Below are positions 1 to 5,518 of a stretch of 6,251 bases of DNA, one piece after another; position 1 is the first letter of the stretch; every line of letters starts with the position of its first letter. The notes under the pieces were generated by a model that worked only from the letters and a program-made list of their open reading frames with translations, had not been told where the DNA came from and did no database searches. This DNA comes from Chloroflexota bacterium (GTDB taxonomy: Bacteria > Chloroflexota > Dehalococcoidia > Lucifugimonadales > CATQGZ01), in contig JAQBTI010000137.1 in NCBI GenBank assembly GCA_027624995.1, forward strand, positions 1 to 6,251. Direction: 5' to 3'. A program made the position numbers and the translations under genes.

Positions 1-482
1 GAGCGCCGGCTGCCCCGGTCTCGTCGGCCGCGGCAGGCAATGACTTTGCTCACATGAAGTCCATCATCGATCGAAAAGACAATGGCGTTCGGGCCGCCGC
101 GCTGCGGAAGGAGCTCGGTTCCGCCATGCTGGAGAACGCGGGTATCTTCAGGGACAGCGAGAAGCTGGGCCTCGCACTGAAGGCCGTTCGTGATCTGAGG
201 GACCGTTGTCAGGACACCTTCGTCCAGGACAAAGGCCGGACCTTCAACATGGACCTTCTCTTTGCCGTGGAATTGGACAATATGCTGCTGGCCGAGACCA
301 TGGTTGTTGTCGGGATTGCACTACAGGAGAGCCGAGGCTCACATTCCCGGACCGACTTCCCGGGGCGAGACGATGAGGCATGGCTCAAGCATACCGTTAT
401 CTACAAGGCCCCCGACGGTCCTCAACTGGAGTACACCCCAGTGACCATCACGAGATGGCAGCCGGAGGAGAGGGCCTACTGA
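1..482 (+). CDS. sdhA: Succinate dehydrogenase/fumarate reductase flavoprotein subunit, C-terminal part (5' end outside window)
   Basis: The reading frame is open from base 3 and ends at the TGA at 480-482; about 159 residues are visible, so roughly the first three quarters of the protein lies upstream. What is seen is the helical C-terminal domain of the flavoprotein: an N-terminal MLENAGIFRDSEKL-type stretch, then LAETMVVVGIALQESRG, the highly conserved RGSHSRTDFPGRDD block, and WLKHT followed by the usual beta-strand end (EYTPVTITRW). In the family this subunit carries covalent FAD and oxidises succinate to fumarate (or the reverse) at the inner membrane face, passing electrons to the iron-sulfur subunit. 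The visible part does not separate SdhA from FrdA. The next gene converges on it, so any sdhB/sdhC partners must lie upstream. Family assignment is very secure; direction of reaction is not. Confidence 0.93.
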   Translation, partial: APAAPVSSAAAGNDFAHMKSIIDRKDNGVRAAALRKELGSAMLENAGIFRDSEKLGLALKAVRDLRDRCQDTFVQDKGRTFNMDLLFAVELDNMLLAETMVVVGIALQESRGSHSRTDFPGRDDEAWLKHTVIYKAPDGPQLEYTPVTITRWQPEERAY

Positions 483-544
483 GGCGCGGAATCGGCACGT
501 AACGTATGGCATCGGACCGGCTTCTTGTCAGACACTTCGCTCGG

Positions 545-562
545 GCCGAGGCATCGGCGTTT
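545..562 (+). terminator. Possible weak terminator hairpin after sdhA
   Basis: A short GC stem GCCGA / TCGGC (545-549 with 554-558) with a GGCA loop is followed by GTTTATAT. It lies 62 bases after the sdhA stop in the gap between two convergent genes. The stem has only 5 pairs and the T run is poor, so this is a weak candidate. Confidence 0.25.
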
Positions 563-585
563 ATATCCCGCAAACTGTAGATCCA

Positions 586-622
586 AGAGCCATGCGACTC
601 TCCGTGGCGACGGCCTGGCTCT
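586..622 (-). terminator. Inverted repeat overlapping the stop of the URO-D-like gene
   Basis: AGAGCCA at 586-592 pairs perfectly with TGGCTCT at 616-622. The loop contains a smaller CCGT/ACGG stem (602-605 with 610-613). The right arm includes two bases of the TAG stop (621-623) of the minus-strand gene, so the hairpin would form exactly at the end of that transcript. No T-tract follows. It is a plausible 3'-end structure, but termination is inferred only from position. Confidence 0.4.
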
Positions 623-1845
623 AGGCGAAGCGGGCTGTCACATCCTGCGCTATTTGCGCCCAAGTCGTGAGGATGGACGGGTCGCCCCGCACCGTCTCGA
701 TGTCTCCCAGGTTGACGTCGAGCACGCATTCGCCGGCTATCCTCATGATGCGCTCCACGGCCTTGCGCATATCGGCCGGTCTGTGGCCGTCCAGCGTCTC
801 GGAGTAGGACACGTGGGTCTCGAGCACGAAGTCCCGGCCGAGACTTTCGACCGCCGTCTCAAGGTCGGTCCATGGAGAGACATGGAACCGCCGCAGGTTA
901 GGCAGGTCACGAATGATGGCTATTTTCCTGGTGAGGTCCTCGCACCCGTGATAGTAGACCCGGTTGTCCGAGAGCGCCTCGGCCAGTCTGGCGTGGTACG
1001 GCTGCAGGAACTCAGCGTACATCGCCGGCGATATTCCGCAGAGACTCTGCGCGCTCACGTACCACCAGGAGCTTCCAAGACGACCGGCATCCTGGCCGGG
1101 CGGAAGCTCCTCGTAGTGTGTCAGAAAGCCCCAGCTAGACTCGGCGTCCACCGCGCCGGCGGCCTCGCGGGCACGGTGGTAGGCGATGTATCCCTCGGTC
1201 ATGAAGTCCATCATCCGATGAATGAACTCCGGACGATCGTTGACGCCGTAGAGCACCGCCTCGATGCCCATCAAGCTCATCATCGCCTCCGAGGGGCTGG
1301 CGCCCAGTTCATCGGTGGCCAGATTTACCGGCAGCCGGTCGTCCACCAGCTCTCTGGCCCGCTCGACCAAGACCCGGGTGGGGCCGGCGTCCGCCCCACA
1401 GCCTGGCGGCCAGACGGCTGTCGTGTCGAGGCGCGTGCTCATCGCCGGCGGCGGCAAGCGACTGCTCAAAGAGTCCCAACCCGGCGTCGGTTCCGGCCTT
1501 CTCGCCCGTCTGGTCCGTCGGCCGGACCGGGGACAGCCAGACCGTTGGGAGCAGCACCTCGTCGTCCGGGATGTGGTCGTGCTTGTAGAGCTTCTGACGT
1601 AGCTGGAGCTCGATCCAACGCTCCAATGGGTCCCGCGAAACCAGCGTGTCGGTTGGTATGAGCTCCCGCCACACGACTGGATATCCGGCATGCAGATGCA
1701 CACATACAGGGGCCTTTCCGACCTTCTCGAGCCGGTTGTGGCGGGTGTACATCTCCATTCTCTCGACATATCTGACATCGGCCGCGGCGTCCAGGACGCG
1801 ATCCACGAGGTCCAACATGTGTGATGGCAAGCGTCTACGCGGCAC
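621..1845 (-). pseudogene. URO-D superfamily (MtaA/CmuA-like) protein with an apparent frameshift
   Basis: Two minus-strand frames together make one protein of about 407 residues, a normal length for this family. The first frame starts at GTG 1845 (GGAGGG six bases upstream) and runs sensibly through LEKVGKAPVCVHLHAGYP and DDEVLLPTVWLSPVRP to about base 1460. The homologous continuation is in the frame one base further on, clear from LVERARELVDDRLPV (about 1375) to the TAG at 621-623. It includes ISPAMYAEFLQPYHARLAE and a metal-site signature: H-G-C at 942-950 and a second Cys at 726-728, spaced H-x-C-x71-C. In MtaA-type methylcobamide:thiol methyltransferases, an H-x-C...C triad binds the catalytic zinc, so a methyl-transfer role is more likely than porphyrin synthesis; the substrate cannot be read. 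The first frame on its own would end at 1309. The defect is either a real +1 mutation or a one-base sequencing/assembly error between about 1380 and 1480. Convergent with sdhA, divergent from the gene at 2013. Confidence 0.8.
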
Positions 1846-1851
1846 GGCTGT

Positions 1852-1857
1852 CCCTCC
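1852..1857 (-). promoter_or_regulatory. Ribosome binding site deciding the GTG start at 1845
   Basis: The minus strand reads GGAGGG six bases before GTG 1845. The next in-frame ATG (1818) has no such site, so the GTG is preferred. Confidence 0.65.
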
Positions 1858-1933
1858 CCCTCAGGCATACTAATGCACCAGGTCTGTTACATACCCGTTA
1901 CACGGAATCACTCTCTCCCCGGCCCGTACGAGG

Positions 1934-1963
1934 TTGTCCCTCCAGCCCGAGGTGACATACAAT
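1934..1963 (+). promoter_or_regulatory. Candidate sigma70-type promoter for the gene at 2013
   Basis: TTGTCC at 1934-1939 and TACAAT at 1958-1963, separated by 18 bases. Transcription would start near A1970, giving a leader of about 43 bases. The -10 box is good and the -35 box moderate. Confidence 0.5.
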
Positions 1964-1969
1964 CTCCCG

Positions 1970-1983
1970 ACACCGAAAGGTGT
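1970..1983 (+). promoter_or_regulatory. 5'-terminal mRNA stem-loop with GAAA tetraloop
   Basis: ACACC (1970-1974), GAAA (1975-1978) and GGTGT (1979-1983) form a perfect five-pair stem closed by a GNRA-type tetraloop. It begins at the transcription start expected from the upstream -10 box. Such 5'-end hairpins can protect an mRNA from decay; that role is inferred. Confidence 0.4.
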
Positions 1984-2000
1984 ATATCTTCGTATCCTGG

Positions 2001-2006
2001 AAGGAG
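2001..2006 (+). promoter_or_regulatory. Ribosome binding site deciding the GTG start at 2013
   Basis: AAGGAG lies six bases before GTG 2013. A longer in-frame reading from 1980 would begin inside the leader hairpin and have no ribosome site, so 2013 is chosen. Confidence 0.75.
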
Positions 2007-2012
2007 AGACGC

Positions 2013-2306
2013 GTGAAATACATCGTACAGACAGAGATCAGCGCAGAGGTCGGGGCCGAGGTCGAGGCGAACCCGGCCATGATTCAAGAGGTGGTGGGCG
2101 CCTGGCAGGCCCTCAAACCCATCGGCATGTACTTCAGCTTGACCCGACGCTCTGTTACGGTCATCGTGGACGTCCCTAACGAGGACGCTATGTTCGAGGC
2201 CCTCCACAAGACCTGGGTCATGGCCAAGAGCTACCCCGCTGTTACCCCGGTTGTGAGCGGAGAGGAGTTCCCAGCACTTCTCCAGCGCGCCGGCGTAGGA
2301 CACTAG
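2013..2306 (+). CDS. Small alpha/beta protein of unknown function, probable dimeric ferredoxin-like (muconolactone-isomerase-like/DUF3303-like) fold
   Basis: Encodes 97 residues from a GTG start with AAGGAG at ideal distance. The sequence alternates a beta strand (KYIVQTEI, 2-9), a helix (about 20-34, with WQALKP at 31-36), two beta strands (PIGMYFSL 36-43 and SVTVIVDVP 47-55), a helix (NEDAMFEALHKTWVMAK 56-72) and a terminal strand region (VTPVVSG). That order is typical of dimeric alpha/beta-barrel proteins, and the phrase sequence resembles small muconolactone-isomerase-like and DUF3303-type proteins. No signal peptide, membrane segment or catalytic signature is visible. The gene is monocistronic: its own promoter lies upstream and a strong hairpin begins four bases after its stop. 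Its convergent neighbour encodes another small protein of similar size and likely fold (GYD domain), but no functional link can be shown. That this is a real gene is likely; the family is tentative. Confidence 0.75.
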   Translation: MKYIVQTEISAEVGAEVEANPAMIQEVVGAWQALKPIGMYFSLTRRSVTVIVDVPNEDAMFEALHKTWVMAKSYPAVTPVVSGEEFPALLQRAGVGH

Positions 2307-2309
2307 ACG

Positions 2310-2351
2310 CACAAGGGCGGTGTCCTTCCGGGGAAGGGCGCCGCCCTCGTG
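2310..2351. terminator. Strong bidirectional hairpin terminator between convergent genes
   Basis: CACAAGGGCGGTGTCCTTC pairs with GAAGGGCGCCGCCCTCGTG, giving about 19 nearly continuous pairs (one A-C mismatch and two G-T wobbles) around a four-base loop. It starts four bases after the stop at 2304-2306. No T-run follows on the plus strand. It can serve both the plus-strand gene ending at 2306 and the minus-strand gene ending at 2447. Confidence 0.65.
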
Positions 2352-2397
2352 TCATTCCCGCCCCGTCCACTGTCATTCCCGCGTAGGCGGGAATCCA
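2351..2397. repeat. ATTCCCGC...GCGGGAAT palindromic repeat (REP-like), with an adjacent partial copy
   Basis: GTCATTCCCGC occurs at 2351-2361 and again at 2372-2382. The second copy continues into a perfect eight-pair hairpin, ATTCCCGC (2375-2382), GTAG loop, GCGGGAAT (2387-2394), then CCA. This form is familiar as a dispersed extragenic palindrome in many bacterial genomes. The first copy lacks the right arm. Whether it is mobile in this genome cannot be told from one locus. Confidence 0.6.
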
Positions 2398-2413
2398 TCC
2401 CTCGGTCGTCTGC

Positions 2414-2433
2414 GGGCGGTCGGGAATCCGCCC
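2414..2433 (-). terminator. Hairpin downstream of the GYD gene
   Basis: GGGCGG (2414-2419) and CCGCCC (2428-2433) form a six-pair GC stem around an eight-base loop, 13 bases beyond the stop of the minus-strand gene. The loop repeats the CGGGAAT core of the neighbouring palindrome, so this may be a decayed further copy. Near-identical CCTCGGTCGTCT and CCTCGGTCATCT lie on either side (2400-2411 and 2437-2448). Confidence 0.35.
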
Positions 2434-2446
2434 CTTCCTCGGTCAT

Positions 2447-2767
2447 CTAGCTTCCGGGCGGCCGGTAGTTCACGGTCTTCTTGACAGCCTCGTCTACCGT
2501 CTCCGGTGTCACCAGGACCGTAGTCTTCAGGCTTGCGGAGCCTGAAGCGCCCACCGCAAGCGATACCGCCGTCGCCGTAGCGTCGTCGGGCAAGTCTGCT
2601 ATCACGTACATATCGTTCTTCCCGAACGCATAGTAGAAAGCCTCCAAACTACCACCCATCCCCTTTATCAGACTGTCTATGGACGTTCGGCGCGAGGTGC
2701 CTCCGTCTTTGAGAAGTCCCTGAACCCCTGCCTGCGAGTAGGATCCCTGGACCAGATACTTGGGCAT
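2447..2767 (-). CDS. GYD domain-containing protein
   Basis: Encodes 106 residues starting at ATG 2767 just after a run of AGGAGG repeats. The opening MPKYLVQGSYSQAGVQGLLKDGG, the GGSLEAFYYAFGKNDMYVIADLPD centre and the closing VDEAVKKTVNYRPPGS match the GYD family of about 100-residue cytosolic proteins, which adopt a ferredoxin-like alpha/beta fold. The name-giving G-Y-D is degenerate here (G-K-N-D near residue 49), as in a common subgroup with FGxxD. The family has no established biochemical role. The gene has its own promoter with a leader of about 27 bases and stands back-to-back with the ThDP enzyme gene across a 133-base gap, so shared regulation is possible but unproven. Confidence 0.9.
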   Translation of the reverse strand: MPKYLVQGSYSQAGVQGLLKDGGTSRRTSIDSLIKGMGGSLEAFYYAFGKNDMYVIADLPDDATATAVSLAVGASGSASLKTTVLVTPETVDEAVKKTVNYRPPGS

Positions 2768-2800
2768 GTTCTCCTCCTCCTATTGATTGATCGTCGCCCG

Positions 2801-2829
2801 ATAGTATCCACGCCCGACCCGGCGGTCAA
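2801..2829 (-). promoter_or_regulatory. Sigma70-type promoter of the GYD gene
   Basis: On the minus strand TTGACC (plus coordinates 2824-2829) and TACTAT (2801-2806) are separated by exactly 17 bases. The predicted start is near 2794, 27 bases before the ATG at 2767. Confidence 0.75.
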
Positions 2830-2839
2830 GCAGCGCTTG
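2827..2839. promoter_or_regulatory. Small dyad between divergent -35 boxes (possible operator)
   Basis: CAAGC (2827-2831), AGC, GCTTG (2835-2839) is a perfect dyad overlapping the -35 boxes of both divergent promoters. The arms are only five bases, so it may be chance. Confidence 0.25.
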
Positions 2840-2865
2840 CACGACCCTCTACGTTAGCCGACAAT
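2837..2865 (+). promoter_or_regulatory. Candidate promoter of the ThDP enzyme gene
   Basis: TTGCAC (2837-2842) and GACAAT (2860-2865), 17 bases apart. Each box matches the consensus at four positions. The predicted start is near 2872, about 29 bases before the TTG start codon. Confidence 0.45.
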
Positions 2866-2887
2866 GCGCTCTGATTTCCCTAGCTGA

Positions 2888-2895
2888 GAAGGAGG
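2888..2895 (+). promoter_or_regulatory. Ribosome binding site deciding the TTG start at 2901
   Basis: GAAGGAGG lies five bases before TTG 2901. The first in-frame ATG is 27 codons later, inside the conserved Pyr-domain start, so TTG is the start. Confidence 0.8.
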
Positions 2896-2900
2896 AACCC

Positions 2901-4523
2901 TTGCGCGGTGCCGATCTACTCGTCAGGACTCTCTCGGGACTGGGTGTCCACAGCATCTTCACCCTGTCGGGCAACCAGATCATGTCGGTATTTGACGCGT
3001 CCCTGGACGCGAAGATCGACCTGATTCACGTACGTCAAGAGGCCGCCGCTGTGCATGCCGCCGACACCTGGGGCAGGCTGACGGGAGAGCCAGGCGTCGC
3101 ACTGGTTACCGCCGGACCGGGCTTCGCCAACACCCTGACGGCGCTCTACGTGGCCATGGCGGCCGAGTCGCCCCTGGTCCTCCTCAGCGGCCACGCCGCA
3201 CTGGCCGAGCAGGGCCGCGGGGCCTTTCAGGAGATGGCCCAGGCCGAGATGGCACGCCACGTTACGAAGGTCTCGTGGGCCTCGACAAGCCCTGCGGCAA
3301 TCGGCCACGACCTCGCCCGCGCCTTCCGGCTGGCCCGCTCCGGGAGACCGGGTCCAGTCCACCTCGCCTTGCCAGTAGACATCCTGGAGGGGACCCTATC
3401 GCACGATGAGGAGCCGCCTCTTGACGAGGCTTCGCGCCTAGAGTATTCCCCAACCGCGACGTCCGACACGCGTTCAATCCTGGACGCCATTCGCTCGGCA
3501 AAGAGGCCGGTGGCCTTGCCGGGACAGGCGGTGAGCCGATCGGGCCGAAAGACCCTCTCAGAGCTACGGACCGCTACGGGCGTCCCCTTCGTCAGCATGG
3601 AGAGTCCTCGCGGAATTAACGACCCGAGCCTCGGCGCATTCGCCGAGGTCCTCGCCGAGGCCGATCTCGTCGTGCTCCTGGGCAAGAGGCTCGACTTCGG
3701 ACTGAGATTCGGTGAGAGCCCGGCCCTCGCTCCCGACTCCAAGGTCGTTCACGTAGACCATGATGAGTCGGCCCTGGAGCAGACTCGGAGGGCGCTGAAT
3801 GGCTCAGACAGGCTGATTGTCACCGCCCAGGCCGACCCCATTGCGACCGCCGAGCTGATCTCACAGTCCCTGGGGGCCTCAGCGGACAGCGCGTGGGCCG
3901 AGGAGGTGCAGGCAGCACTCTCGTACGCACCTCCCGAGTGGGGACCACAGGAGGCTCTCGGCGATGACGGCCCTTTGCACCCCTTGGCCGTCTGCCGCGC
4001 CGTTCAGGACATCCTGGACGAACGCGAGTCCGCCCTTATATGCGACGGCGGTGAGTTCGGACAGTGGACCCAGGCTCGCCTATCGTCGCCGCGCCGCATC
4101 ATCAACGGACCAGGCGGCTCGATCGGGACCGCGATCCCGGCCGCCCTGGCCGCGCGCGCGGCCTATCCCGACGCAACCGTCATCACGCTGCTGGGTGATG
4201 GCACCTTCGGGTTCCACGCCATGGAATTCGATACGGCGGTTAGACACAACCTGCCGTTCGTCGCAGTCGTGGGAAACGACGCAAAATGGAACGCCGAGTA
4301 CCAGATCCAGCTTCGCGAGTACGGGCCCGACCGCATGGTCGGCTGCGAGCTGAATCCGGCCCGCTACGACCTGGTTGTCCAGGCCCTAGGCGGCCACGGC
4401 GAGAACGTCACGACGGGTGCCGAGCTCACTCCCGCACTCCGCCGCGCCCTCAACTCCGGACTCCCCGCCTGCGTCAACGTGGCAATCCAGCCTGCCCCGG
4501 CACCAGTGGTCAGGCGCGCCTGA
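2901..4523 (+). CDS. Thiamine-diphosphate-dependent enzyme (acetolactate synthase / oxalyl-CoA decarboxylase / 2-hydroxyacyl-CoA lyase type)
   Basis: Encodes 540 residues, the usual size for this superfamily, from a TTG start. Three domains are visible. The N-terminal Pyr domain (about 1-165) has the cofactor-activating glutamate E47 in HVRQEAAAVHAAD, then TAGPGFANTLTALYVA and GPVHLALPVDI. A central Rossmann-like domain (about 190-320) contains LLGKRLDFGLRFG, reminiscent of the RLNWxLHFG stretch of oxalyl-CoA decarboxylases and 2-hydroxyacyl-CoA lyases. The C-terminal PP domain (about 360-525) has the ThDP/Mg motif GDG at 432-434 and ND at 459-460, where most members have NN. Known members decarboxylate or ligate 2-oxo or 2-hydroxy acids via a ThDP carbanion. 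The sequence does not fix the substrate; biosynthetic acetolactate synthase is less likely because no small subunit gene is adjacent. It is monocistronic, divergent from the GYD gene and convergent with a TIM-barrel gene. A large palindrome contains its stop codon. Superfamily is very secure; substrate is unknown. Confidence 0.9.
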   Translation: MRGADLLVRTLSGLGVHSIFTLSGNQIMSVFDASLDAKIDLIHVRQEAAAVHAADTWGRLTGEPGVALVTAGPGFANTLTALYVAMAAESPLVLLSGHAALAEQGRGAFQEMAQAEMARHVTKVSWASTSPAAIGHDLARAFRLARSGRPGPVHLALPVDILEGTLSHDEEPPLDEASRLEYSPTATSDTRSILDAIRSAKRPVALPGQAVSRSGRKTLSELRTATGVPFVSMESPRGINDPSLGAFAEVLAEADLVVLLGKRLDFGLRFGESPALAPDSKVVHVDHDESALEQTRRALNGSDRLIVTAQADPIATAELISQSLGASADSAWAEEVQAALSYAPPEWGPQEALGDDGPLHPLAVCRAVQDILDERESALICDGGEFGQWTQARLSSPRRIINGPGGSIGTAIPAALAARAAYPDATVITLLGDGTFGFHAMEFDTAVRHNLPFVAVVGNDAKWNAEYQIQLREYGPDRMVGCELNPARYDLVVQALGGHGENVTTGAELTPALRRALNSGLPACVNVAIQPAPAPVVRRA

Positions 4524-4534
4524 CCATTGGTGCC
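4499..4534. terminator. 36-nt near-perfect palindrome containing the ThDP gene stop codon
   Basis: GGCACCAGTGGTCAGGCG (4499-4516) is followed directly by CGCCTGACCATTGGTGCC (4517-4534). All 18 positions pair except one G-T wobble, and the inner 18 bases are a perfect palindrome. The TGA at 4521-4523 lies inside the right arm. No T-tract follows. Position suggests a transcript-end or RNA-stabilising hairpin; a protein-binding palindrome is also possible. Confidence 0.6.
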
Positions 4535-4564
4535 CTAACTCCACGTAGGGGCATATGGCGGTAA

Positions 4565-4584
4565 GGGCGTTCAATTGAACGCCC
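4565..4584. terminator. Perfect 20-bp palindrome, candidate terminator for the TIM-barrel gene
   Basis: GGGCGTTCAATTGAACGCCC is perfectly self-complementary. It lies 13 bases past the stop of the minus-strand gene ending at 4598 and 41 bases past the ThDP gene stop. Like the other hairpins here it lacks a T-run, so termination is inferred from position. Confidence 0.55.
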
Positions 4585-4597
4585 GCGCTCGGGACGC

Positions 4598-5449
4598 CTA
4601 CAGCCCCCCGATAAACTCCAGCTCCTCTTCGAGCTCCTCGACCGAGTAGAAGTGCTCGATGACGATCGTCGCGTCAAGCGACTTGATCGCCCGGTGTAAG
4701 TCCAGAGGCAGCGTCCCCTTGCCAAGCAATGCGTGTGAGTCGGTACGTCCTCGCGTGTCGTACAGGTAGTTGTCGTTCCAGTGCACGTGCTTTATCAGCT
4801 CCGGCCTGGAGACGAAGGCCATCACCACCTCCTCGCGTCGCTTCGGATCGGTGAAGGTGTGCGCGTAGGTGCTCGTGTGGCTTGAGTCCAGGCACAGCCC
4901 AACATTCGGGCGGTCGACGTCGAGGCTTATCTGCATCCACTCCTCGGGCGATGCGCCGAAGGACTGTTTTCGCTCCGACCAGTCGATCTCCTCCGTCGGA
5001 AGGTCGTCCGGAACATCCGCGAAGTTGGCGTTGTTGTTCTCCAGTACCAGCTCCAGCCCTTTCGCGGCGGCGTAGTCTCCGATCTGCCGGATGGCATCGA
5101 TCTGAAGGCCATAGTCGCCGTACCGGCCTGCGGTCTGCAATTCGTCCGGCCACTGCCTAGGCCCCGGGTGCATGTTGACCTTCTTGACACGAGAAAACTG
5201 TGCGGCAGTGTCGATGAAGGTGAGCATCTCCTGAATCGATTCCTGACGGAACCCCTCGTCCGTCGCCCCAACGTTCAGCCTGGCGCCGGCCTTCATAGTC
5301 GGAGCATGAGCGCTCGTCATCAAGTCGGACATTCGCCTCATGTCGTCGATGCTCTGGTCGATCTTCGACTCACAGGTCAGCCCGAGACGCTCGAGGGCGT
5401 CGCGCCCGGCCTCCATGCGGACCCCGAGCGGGTGTTTAGTGCCGGTCAT
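4598..5449 (-). CDS. Xylose-isomerase-like TIM-barrel protein (AP endonuclease family 2; sugar-phosphate isomerase/epimerase)
   Basis: Encodes 283 residues from ATG 5449; an upstream in-frame reading to 5485 would run through the ribosome site and -10 box and is rejected. The length is typical of the family, a cytosolic (beta/alpha)8 barrel with a divalent metal site. Visible conserved positions, each at the end of a barrel strand, are H48 (SAHAP), H94 (MHPGPRQW), E137 in LELVLENNN, D188 and H191 in GLCLDSSH, H221/H223 in KHVHWND, and E265 in IVIEHF. These match the E-D/H-H-E metal-ligand pattern of IolE/IolI, hydroxypyruvate isomerase and endonuclease IV relatives. The absence of further endonuclease IV ligands and the length argue for an isomerase, epimerase or dehydratase over DNA repair. 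The substrate is unknown. It converges with the ThDP enzyme gene and diverges from the tyrosine-rich peptide gene, with its own strong promoter. Confidence 0.87.
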   Translation of the reverse strand: MTGTKHPLGVRMEAGRDALERLGLTCESKIDQSIDDMRRMSDLMTSAHAPTMKAGARLNVGATDEGFRQESIQEMLTFIDTAAQFSRVKKVNMHPGPRQWPDELQTAGRYGDYGLQIDAIRQIGDYAAAKGLELVLENNNANFADVPDDLPTEEIDWSERKQSFGASPEEWMQISLDVDRPNVGLCLDSSHTSTYAHTFTDPKRREEVVMAFVSRPELIKHVHWNDNYLYDTRGRTDSHALLGKGTLPLDLHRAIKSLDATIVIEHFYSVEELEEELEFIGGL

Positions 5450-5456
5450 TGGCGTT

Positions 5457-5462
5457 CTCCTT
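5457..5462 (-). promoter_or_regulatory. Ribosome binding site deciding the ATG start at 5449
   Basis: The minus strand reads AAGGAG seven bases before ATG 5449. This rules out the 12-codon longer in-frame alternative. Confidence 0.8.
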
Positions 5463-5472
5463 CCTTGGGGCG

Positions 5473-5501
5473 ATTGTAGGTTCACGCCGCTGAAGGGTCA
5501 A
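5473..5501 (-). promoter_or_regulatory. Sigma70-type promoter of the TIM-barrel gene
   Basis: On the minus strand TTGACC (plus coordinates 5496-5501) and TACAAT (5473-5478) are 17 bases apart. The predicted start is near 5466, leaving a very short leader of about 17 bases that is almost entirely ribosome binding site. Confidence 0.78.
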
Positions 5502-5518
5502 CCGTTCACCCTCGCCAA

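Noticed and set aside
1375..1485. Programmed +1 ribosomal frameshifting in the URO-D-like gene
   Set aside because: I see no convincing slippery site with a stimulatory stop or pseudoknot, and the family is not known to use it. Mutation or sequencing error is simpler.
525..1661. A 378-residue plus-strand open frame opposite the URO-D-like gene
   Set aside because: It is antisense to clearly conserved sequence, has no ribosome site, and its Arg/His/Gly-rich composition is typical of an antisense shadow in GC-rich DNA.
1886..1901. Direct repeat GTTAC...GTTAC, spaced 11 bases, as operator half-sites for the URO-D-like gene
   Set aside because: Five-base repeats are expected by chance, and I could not find a convincing promoter for that gene next to them.
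3227..3742. A 171-residue minus-strand open frame inside the ThDP enzyme gene
   Set aside because: The plus strand here is a well-conserved enzyme; the antisense product is Arg/Ser-rich with no motif or ribosome site.
2901..5449. An inositol catabolism pair (IolD-like ThDP hydrolase and IolE/IolI-like TIM barrel)
   Set aside because: At 540 residues the ThDP enzyme is about 100 shorter than usual IolD, its motifs fit the lyase/decarboxylase branch better, and no other iol genes are present.
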